Part shown: in pieces, positions 55,836 through 64,000 of the stretch | How positions within the stretch are numbered: position 1 is the stretch's first letter | Layout of the letters: each line of letters opens with the position of its first letter | Assembly: GCA_015680685.1 (NCBI GenBank) | Contig: MNCI01004126.1 | Location: 441,456 to 505,455, forward strand | Reading direction: 5' to 3' | Origin: Gnetum montanum | Taxonomy: Eukaryota > Streptophyta > Gnetopsida > Gnetales > Gnetaceae | Length of the DNA: 64,000 nucleotides | The notes under the pieces: generated by a model | What the model was told of the DNA's origin: nothing | Seen by the model: only the letters and a program-made list of their open reading frames with translations | Database searches by the model: none | Translations under genes and position numbers: made by a program

Positions 55836-56940
55836 CACATTTTGCTGATACTATGCCCATCACTTCAGTCGTTGTGCTATCATTACTAACTATGCCTATT
55901 ACTAATAACTCAACACTACCACATCAAAATCTTTGAGGGGCTACACTAAGTGTAGTTACAAAAATAAAACTATGAGGGACTGTGTTGGCTAGTGTAGTTC
56001 TAAAAATGGAACTATGCTAAACCCTTAAAGAATTATGCTAGCTAAGCTTAGTTCAAAATTCTCCTTCCTTGGTGAAACCCTTCCTCTACCTCATCAACAT
56101 CTACTACTCCCTACCTCCACCACCTACTACAAATCCTTGGAAACATCGTACGATGCCACAAAAACCATCTCCCACCTCCTTCTTCATTAGAATCCATCAC
56201 CCATTTGGCTACCATGCAAATCCCTCACCATCTGGGCCCCCACACATGCCTACACCACCTAGGCTAACCAACATCACCATCCTCCACTGTGTCTACCTTC
56301 AATTGTTGTGCACTCAAGTCATTATCCCCATGTTTCTTACCTTTTCCTATTAGTTGCACAAGCCTACCTTATGCTGCATTGCCTTACATGAATCATGCAA
56401 GCCCATTGAGGGCTACATAACCCCAAGGCTTCATGGCATGTTGCTGTATCCTTGGCTACCCTGGCCCATAACACATTCCATCACACCTTACCACATACTT
56501 GTGGCTATCCTATGCATGTCCCCATACCATCGTCAAGCTCCATTGCCTCTACATCAAGGCACAACAAACCCTCCTACATCACTAATCCAAATAATAAATT
56601 TTTTTAAGTCTTCATAAACATTACATATTTCATGTATTATGTTTGACCTTTAAATCAAATCTTTTTTAAGCTAACCGAATTAAAAACACATATATCTAGT
56701 GTAAAAGCATACATGGAAATTTCCAAACTCTATATATATATATATTAAAAATTTATTAAAGAAATACTAAACTCAATACTATTTTATCTTGTTCCATATA
56801 GGTTGACATAGTTTTTTCTATTTTTAACTTTGTTTTACCCTAATACAACTCTACTTTACTTTCTTTTACCAAATTATACCTTACCTTTATCTTGTTACAA
56901 CTAGATTTTATCTTGTTTTACCAAGTCTCACCTTGCTTTT
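55836..56940. other. Unassigned sequence, C-rich then AT-rich
   Basis: Starts abruptly after the Athila-5 RT. Bases 55940-56045 have GTGTAGTTACAAAAAT motifs like the U3 of the Tat-D LTR and could be an LTR scrap. Open frames at 56069-56617 are proline- and threonine-rich on the plus strand with no known match. Confidence 0.45.
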
Positions 56941-56974
56941 GCCTCATACTGACCTTGCTACTGAACTTAGAGCT

Positions 56975-57105
56975 TACTATGGCCCACCAAGGCCTAAAAC
57001 TGGCAACATCATAGCCACTAAGACCTAAAACTAGTGATATTACAGCCCGAAAAGGCCCAAAACTAGCAACCTTCTAGCCCTCCAAGGCCTTAAACTGGTA
57101 AAATG
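56975..57105 (+). repeat. Tat-D 3' UTR repeat array, four units of about 33 bp
   Basis: Four units share AGGCCTAAAACTGGCA or worn forms (AGACCTAAAACTAG, AGGCCCAAAACTAGC, AGGCCTTAAACTGG). Confidence 0.85.
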
Positions 57106-59110
57106 TGACTTTGACTAACCATGTTCGGTCATATGTAGGCTACTTTGCCTTGTTTGGTCTTGTTCCTCACTATGTTTTGACCTTACTTGACCTTATTTTA
57201 AATTATTGCCTATCATTGTCATTCAATATGCTCAAGTAACATTTCACATCATTGAAATGTTAATTATGACCTTACTTGAAATAATTATTATCATTGAATG
57301 ACCTTACTTGACCTTATTTTAAATTATTGCCTATCATTCAATGACATTTCACATCATTTTTCAGCATTTTTCTCTATTTGACCACATTCCTTCATCATTT
57401 AACATCACTGAGACTTTACTTGACCTTGTTTGACACCACTTTATGAAGTTTTGACCTCCATTTGACCCTCATTTGGCCTTATATTACATTATGCAACCTT
57501 TATTTTACCCTATTTTCCTTAACCCACCTATTATAATGGTTGTTGGTCATGTTTAAAACTTGTTTGGCCTTTGAGTTAATGTGTTTTGGCTCATTTATGC
57601 ATTATTACTAAAGTATCTTACAATGTTTTTACATTATTTAACAAATTTATTACACAAGTGCTGCTTGATGTGATTATGTTGTCATGCAAAATTAAGCTAT
57701 AAGGATAAGGAAGAATATTGGACTAGCCTCAAAGCCTAAATGGATCCCTCTCATGATGTTATTATACAAAGTTATCCTAAGACTTTGAAACCATTTTACT
57801 ATATGGCCATGGCATCTTGAAGTAGCTTGACTACCATTAACCTTGAAGCCAGAAACATAATGGAGGGTCCCTTAGTCAAAGTTGTCACCTACGACCATGA
57901 TGGTGAGGAGAAAACACATAGGACCAAGCTCCTCACCATAACTTAAGCCTGCTCATGACCTCATCAAGCCCATACAATGCAACATTAATGCCATTACATA
58001 GGCTTGATTACATGTAACACTCACATGCTTACTTGTAGTGTTATTTATCATTATTGATAGATTGCAATGAATAATCAATGTTGATGACTTCGATGGTCTG
58101 CAACTAGTGATCCTACATGCTCTCTCTCTCTCTTTCTCTCTACTTTTTTGCCACAATGAATGAACTGCAAAGTACACAGATCCCTTTATGCTACGATAAT
58201 GGCGATCTATTGTGACTTGGTTTGCTAGTTGTCTTATGTGGCCTATGCATTATTTTGTAATTACATGTTTTCTTTGTCTTGTTTTCTTCTTCTCTTGGAG
58301 TTGTTCTTGCAAGATGAAGCTTGAGATTTCATCATAGAAGTGCAACTCATTGTAGTAGCAATTTACCACATGACCCTAATGTGTAAGATTTGGCTAGCTT
58401 ATCCTACTATACCAAGAGTTCTTGTTTCACATCATTGTCCTTACCACTCCTTGAGCCCAGCCCCATAGCCTAATTATAACCTTCCTCACCCTAAATGAAA
58501 ATGATGATCTATGTTCAACAATCATGCATTATGGCCATGTGACCTCTCCCTCAACATGCTCTGCTATCAAGTTCATTGAGTGTAACACATCTCGTTCAAT
58601 GAGAAAACCAAATCAAACCTAGCCTTAGCAATGGAACCAGATGACGGTTTCACCTAAGAAAAAAAAGCAGGGGAAGCAAATTACCAAGAAGCCAAAAGGC
58701 CAACAAGGATCCAAAGACAAACTAATGGCTCCAAACATGCAAAGGGAGGAGCTTAATGGCCAAAGAAGCCTTCAAGTGAAGTGTTCGCTCCTCAAGAACA
58801 TTACTGAGTAACCAACACTTTGAAACATGAAGCATGAAGACCTCATTGACCATTCAAAATGTCATTGACATAACCATAACCATGATGTTAACGTATGGAA
58901 CTCATTATTAACCCTCATGAACACTTCCTTATAACCAAATCCTACCTTTACCCTCTGTTATCTCACCATGACCTTATCCCATTATCACTAGCACACTTTG
59001 GCATAGTTTGACATAACTGAATCAAGCATAGAGAGCAAATGTTGGTGATGGATCTGCAATGGTATTTTATATTCTTTGTTAATGTCTCTCAGGTCCATCC
59101 TTCAAACATC
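57106..59110 (+). other. Tat-D 3' UTR
   Basis: No recognised gene. A segment beginning ACCTTACTTGACC is duplicated in tandem 121 bp apart (57180 and 57301). A CT microsatellite lies at 58118-58142. From about 58200 the sequence is collinear with 26800-27711. Confidence 0.7.
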
Positions 59111-59124
59111 AACAAAGAGGGGCC
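59111..59124 (+). promoter_or_regulatory. Polypurine tract of Tat-D
   Basis: AACAAAGAGGGGCC, identical in core to the Tat-A tract, directly before the LTR start. Confidence 0.8.
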
Positions 59125-59126
59125 AA

Positions 59127-60701
59127 TGAAACACCACAAAGAAATCACATGTTATAAATTGTGTTCTTCACCATCCAACTTGAGGCAAGAATTCATTGTA
59201 AATGTAAGGTTGGTAGCCCATGAGCTGGAATCTTGCATAATTTAAGTTGTGGGGGCCGAAAAATGCCTCATAAGTTACTACCACCTCACTTCCCAATTGA
59301 AAAATGTGATGTTATGTCTATATATGGGCTTGGGAAGGCTAAAAATTCCTTAGAGATTGCAAAATTTGACATTTTCATGGGTATTTGTAGGAATATAGCC
59401 TCAACTATGCTAGAACCACCTACCCTTCACGTAGATGGTGTTGGATTTACATTTTCCAACAACACTTAGCGTAGTCACCACAAAACCTAGCATAGCTACA
59501 CATGTTCAATGTTGGTGTTGCTAGGTTTTACATTTTTCTAATAATGACCAATGTAGTTATAACAATTTTTTAGTGGTGGCAACATGGCCAACATAGTCAC
59601 CATGATTTCAATGAATTTCAATAAATGTCTACATAGTCCTCTAAGGCTAGCATAGTTGGGGTGAAGGCCAATGTAGTCACAAAATTCTATTTACTATTTT
59701 TAGTATACAGATGGATTTTGGTGGCTTGGGTACATCAAAAATTTCTATAAATGGTCAACTACGTTGAAACCACCTACCCCACTATAGATGGTGTCGGGTT
59801 TTCATTTTCCAACAATTCCCAGCATAGTTATCACAAAACCCAATGTCAATGTTGTAAGGCCAACGTTAGACTTGTTGGGTTTTATATTTTCCCAACAATG
59901 GCTAGTGTAGTCACAAAAATTCTCAACAGTATTCACATGAGCCAATGTAGGGTGAAGCCAACATAGTCACAAAAATCTGTTTACTATTTTTATTATGCAA
60001 ATGGGTTTTGATGGCATTGGTGTATCAAAACTTGCTATAAATGATCAACTACACTAGAAATTATAGGTTGGTATACTTGCACATGATTTCAATTATCAAC
60101 AATCATGGAAAAAACTTTACAGCAACAAATTAAACACTAGCAATGTATTTAAACTAGAATCCAACACTTTGAAAAGAATTTTTGGAAAATTGGCAGATTG
60201 GTTGAGCATTGGAGACTCTCAGTGCATTGCCTAGGAGAAAAAATTTAGGCATTTTCCATCATTTTTTCAACCAATGTTGTAGATTCACATCTAACAACCA
60301 ACAAAGATTTTTTTGGATGTTGGAGCTTGGAAGCACCTGGATTGTGCAACCAGCTATAGAACACAACTTTTTAGTTTCACTAGAGTTCAAGCACCATTTG
60401 GGCAACTCCCTATGCATTTAGACACACATACTTGTACATCTTACAACTATGCTATTGTAATATTTTTATTATTTTAATAAAAATTAGCAGTTCATTCATC
60501 TATGCAAGCTTATTTCAAGTATAAATTCTATGCTTTTTCTTAGATTATATCTACATTTTTCATTTAATGTGTTTACACATTTTTAAATTTTGTAAGTTAC
60601 TAGGTGATCAATAAGACCATCTAGGGTACTTCAGATCCTATTTTTTAAGGCCTTTTGGATCTAAAGTCAGGTTGCTGTAGCCCAGCATTTTTAGTTTTTC
60701 A
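59127..60701 (+). repeat. Tat-D LTR (about 1575 bp) with duplicated promoter block
   Basis: Starts TGAAACACCAC and ends near TTTTTCA, with the U5 aligned to Tat-B. In U3 a block is tandemly duplicated (59415-59768 and 59769-60058), so that TATAAAT occurs at 59746 and 60036. The hairpin array of Tat-A and Tat-B is absent and instead CATAGTCAC-type motifs recur. Confidence 0.82.
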
Positions 60702-60722
60702 AATAAATTTGCAAGGTGCTAG

Positions 60723-60900
60723 AATACTCCTTTACATTTCTCTTCATACCAGGCCACCAATACATCCATCATAAATCCTAGCACATCTTTTGACTACCTA
60801 GATGTATCTAGTATCTACTCATGGGGGCCTCATCCATCAACTGAAATCATAGAACTTCTAGAACACGCATGATCATTTCTTCATAATATACCATGATTAT
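60723..60900 (-). pseudogene. Chromovirus-2 integrase zinc finger, truncated
   Basis: DEAPMSRY, then IHLGSQKM and WWPGMKRNVKEYS, matching the H-x-H part of the integrase finger. The CxxC half and the whole catalytic core are missing at the Tat-D junction. Confidence 0.78.
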
Positions 60901-60959
60901 CCACAGATAATGGTCCATTAGAAGTGATCTTCCTCCTTAACTCTCAACACCATGGATCT

Positions 60960-61490
60960 TGTCATTTTTGTTCTTGAATTTTCTTCAACAAATATGATTG
61001 GATAGTTAAGCTATTAAGCTTACTTTCCATCCTACTTAATGCATCAACTACTTTATTAGTCTTGTCAAGTATGTATCTAATAGTGAAATTAAAATCAACA
61101 ACTCCATCCATCTAAATTATTGTAGGTTTAAGTACAGCTAACTCATAAGATATTTAAGGCTCTTATTATCAATACAAATAGTAACCTACTCCTAATATAG
61201 ATAATGGTGTCAAATATTTAAAGCAAATATCATAGCACCCAACTCTAGATCATGTATAGGATATCTAGTTTCATATGGCCTTAACAGATGAGATGCATAA
61301 GCCACAACCTATCCATCCTACATCAACACAAAACCAAATCCATCTCCGGAAGCATTAGTGCTAATATCATATGGATATGCTAGTGTAGGAGATACTAACA
61401 TTGGAAAATTCATCAATCTATGCTTCAACTTTTCAAATGCAACCTAACATGTTGAGCTCTAGATAAAGCTAGTCTTCTTTCTTAGCAGCT
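60960..61490 (-). pseudogene. Chromovirus-2 RNase H
   Basis: ISTNASGDGFGFVLM near 61360-61320 (first catalytic D changed to N) and FTIRYILDKTNKVVDALSRM at about 61085-61030, the conserved RNase H end. Confidence 0.8.
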
Positions 61491-62230
61491 ACGTAAAAGG
61501 AAATCTATCTAAGAAAAAATGTTCTACAAATCTATAGTAATAATCTACTAACCTCAAGAAACTATGCACCTTTGCTACTAACTATGATATAGACCAATCA
61601 CAAATAACACAATCTTTGTAGGATTCACAGAGATACCAGCTCCTGATACCACATTCCCCAAGAACTAGATCTTTGAATTCCAAACTAAAACCTTGGACAA
61701 TTGAGCATAGAGTGGTACTTCCTTGAGGTTTGTAATATCATTCACAAGTACTTTGCGTGCAATTTCTCATCTAGAGAATATACCAAGATATCATCTATAA
61801 ATACAATTACAAGCTAATCTAAAAATGGCTACATCACACTATTCATAAGGTGCATGAAAACTACTAGTACATTTGTTAATCCAAATGAAAGTACTAGACA
61901 CTAATAATGGTCATATCAGGTTCTGAATGTTCTCTTTGATACATCTTAAGCATGAACCTATACTAAATGATATCCAAACTTGAGATCAATCTTTGAGAAT
62001 ACATGAGCTTCCTGAATTTGATCAAACAGGTCATCAATGCATGAAATAGTATTTTTTTTATAGTCACCTAGTTTAACTACCTATAATTTATGCATAGCTG
62101 TAAAGTCCCATCCTTTTTTAACAAATAGCACTAGGGCACTGGATCTTTAGCTTTATTGGAGACATCTTGTGTGGAACCTTTGAAATAGGCTCTATACTAG
62201 GCTTAAGTTTAATTTTGAACTCAATCTCTC
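61490..62230 (-). pseudogene. Chromovirus-2 reverse transcriptase
   Basis: Readable blocks: DGTLQLCINYR-like near 62100, CIDDLFDQIQEA-HVFSKIDLKFGYH near 62040-61950, TFRTxYDH near 61915, and VFIDDILVYS at about 61806-61775, the YxDD-type site intact. Frames shift and stops are common. Confidence 0.82.
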
Positions 62231-62880
62231 ATCTTGATAGCAAACATAGAAATTCTAACTGGAATACATTGGGAAACTTCTAAATTACAAGGATTTGATT
62301 TATTTCCATCATATCTATTTTATATACTATGGTCACAAAGCATTCATGCTTCTTTTAAATCATCCTATAGTGCAACTGAGAGGAGATGAAGTCCAAGCGC
62401 ACAAACCTTAGACAAGTTTATACTATAATAGAAGCATCATAAACTAATTGCAATCTTAGGAGGTTTTGCTAATAGTCCAAACTAGCATTGAACTATGAAA
62501 ACTAGTCCATCTCTAAAATTACATCATATACTCTGATATGCATGACATGAAAATCATAAACCCACTACATACCTTTTAACTCTACGAGTATACTTATATA
62601 CACCTAATCAACTTGAATCTTATGACACCAAGTAGAAGATACTATTAATCTAAGAGAAAGAAAATGATATGCAAGAGATGCATGATGTGCAACACTAGGA
62701 TCTATGAATCAATGGCTTACACTTGGATCAAATAATATAATACATCAAAGTCCAAAATTGTACATTCTATCTTCATCACTGTGTTTGGCTACACATCCAA
62801 TAGCTAGTCCATTAGAGTGTACACCCATCCCTAGGTCCTCTAGCCTATTCCTCCTGGCTAAGAAATAGGTATTACATGTC
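62230..62880 (-). pseudogene. Chromovirus-2 protease region, worn
   Basis: Around 62770-62660 residues like DALVILGSTHSFVDS match the usual DSGATHSFI with the active-site aspartate changed. The remainder is too damaged to follow. Confidence 0.6.
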
Positions 62881-63780
62881 CACCCTAAAGTAGTGGTTAC
62901 TATCCTTGACTTCTTCCTCTTCCACTACTACTTTCCTGCTTCGGGTACTGCCTATCCTGGTGTCCTAGCTACTCCCATGCAAAACAATTCTAGCAATTTC
63001 TTTGCATATAGCTAGGCTACCCACATCTATAATAGATAATAGATCCACAATAAAATCCAATAGTAGGACCACAAGATAACGTTGGATGCTTACCTCCATG
63101 TCCATGGGCCTACTTGGAGGGGCTAGACCTACCTCTAAATATCGCTCATCTCTTCTAACCTTGCCTCCTCTCTCAACAAGTTGCATCCTCCTACTATCTT
63201 TTCTTTAGATCCATAGCAAATTCTCTAGCCTCATCATAGGCTGTCAAGATGAGGGCTAATATGTGATTCTTCAGAGAGGGTCTCAAACATCTAACAAATT
63301 TGTATAACCATGCCTAAGCATCTGTATGCATCTATAGCACATAGCTACTAAGGTTAGAGAAATAAACATCATACTCTCCTATAGATCAACTACCATGATA
63401 CAAATGATAGAACTCCACCTCCTTGGTCTAGGCATATTGCATAGACACATAATAGGCTTTGAAAGATGTTAGAAAATCATTCCATGTCACCTCTTGTCCT
63501 ATTCATCACTTGGCCTACTCCTCAAATCCACCAACGCTAAGCAATGCTAACTAACTAATATATTACCAACTAAGTTTGCTAAACCAATGAGTAGTTTGCC
63601 AAATCAAAAGCCTTTTGCAACTTCTCCAATAACTCTACAGCTATATTAGGATCCTCGATGCCATTAAATTTAGGAGGTTCTAACTTCTGAAACTGCTCTA
63701 CTAGTTTCCTACTAATAGGATACCTGTTTGAATCTTATGAGCCTCCACTACCAATACCACTTCCTACTTCCCTAATAGTG
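62880..63780 (-). pseudogene. gag: Chromovirus-2 gag
   Basis: Start of the core: PPKFNGIEDPNIAVELLEKL (about 63700-63630), then FLTSFKAYYVSMQYA, EVEFYHLYHG, IGEYDVYFSNLSSYV and RCLRPSLKNHIL down to about 63270. This order is the Retrotrans_gag domain. A cysteine-bearing segment near 62980 could be a zinc-knuckle remnant, but its spacing is wrong. Confidence 0.8.
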
Positions 63781-64000
63781 GAAACTAAAGCATCAATAGC
63801 TATAACATGTTGCTACAAAATTTGTAACAGTTGTCAAATAACATCTACATTTTTACTTGCAAAACCATTGCTAAATACCTAAGGAGGCTATGCCTACTGA
63901 AGATTAGATCCTCTTAAATTGTGGGCTCCACTAACATCAGGACCACATATACTATACATATCTATAAACTAAAATCACAAATTGGTAAGTACCATAAGTA

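Larger units (their letters stand above)
56941..60722 (+). mobile_element. Tat-D: 3' part of a Tat element with complete LTR
   Basis: Repeat array (56975-57105), 2-kb 3' UTR collinear in its right half with Tat-C, a polypurine tract at 59111-59124, and a whole LTR. No integrase end was found upstream, and no antisense gene like that of Tat-B. Confidence 0.82.
60723..63990 (-). mobile_element. Chromovirus-2: minus-strand Ty3/gypsy gag-pol
   Basis: Gag, protease, RT, RNase H and the zinc finger of integrase, read leftwards. It enters at or near the right edge and is cut at 60723, where Tat-D sequence begins. Family is distinct from chromovirus-1. Stops are very frequent. Confidence 0.78.

Noticed and set aside
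56069-56617. Two adjoining proline-rich frames
   Set aside because: Composition-driven; no recognised domain, no splice or promoter context.

Overview
This looks like nuclear DNA of a plant with a large, repeat-choked genome. It is a nest of decayed long-terminal-repeat (LTR) retrotransposons, with one LINE fragment, three copies of a tRNA-derived SINE, minisatellites and an assembly gap (49351-49976). I see no intact host gene, rRNA gene, tRNA gene or CRISPR array. The LINE reverse-transcriptase tail resembles a family I associate with gymnosperms and ferns, so a gymnosperm-like source is my guess, not a demonstration.

Layout. 1-5048: 3' half of a Ty3/gypsy Tat-type element (Tat-A) with the end of RT/RNase H, the second (archaeal-type) RNase H, integrase, a 3' UTR repeat array, a polypurine tract and a 1466-bp LTR carrying tandem hairpins. 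5049-9573: intergenic sequence with a minisatellite, a lone minus-strand Athila-type LTR (6668-7822) and a SINE. 9574-13657: Athila-1, an internally deleted element with two LTRs and only gag between them. 14305-24313: Athila-2, a complete but dead element (LTR, PBS, gag, protease, RT, RNase H, integrase, LTR). 24391-25400: a SINE and the LINE fragment. 26500-27830: Tat-C, a 3' scrap. 28999-30960: a minus-strand gene-like sequence split by a second lone minus-strand LTR (29475-30434). 32828-35394: Athila-4 (LTR, PBS, gag), cut at 35395 by Tat-B.

35395-44550: Tat-B, the most interesting element. It has a 5' LTR and a gag-protease frame with 17 internal stops and no frameshift, but no RT, RNase H or integrase. 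It then has a 3' UTR repeat array and, on the opposite strand, a gene-like unit with about six exons (44446 to 41368). 44550-52324: a minus-strand chromovirus-like element (gag to integrase), a 5S-rRNA-like stretch, the gap, plus-strand spliced exons, and a candidate LTR with a tRNA-iMet binding site. 53225-55835: minus-strand Athila-5 pol. 56940-60722: 3' part of Tat-D with a whole LTR. 60723-63990: minus-strand chromovirus-2.

No gene network operates here. The genes are retrotransposon parts: Gag coat, protease, reverse transcriptase, RNase H and integrase. Most reading frames are broken chiefly by TAG, TGA and TAA codons that single C-to-T or G-to-A changes explain, the footprint expected of long cytosine methylation. 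Tat-A, which is visibly rich in CpG, looks youngest.
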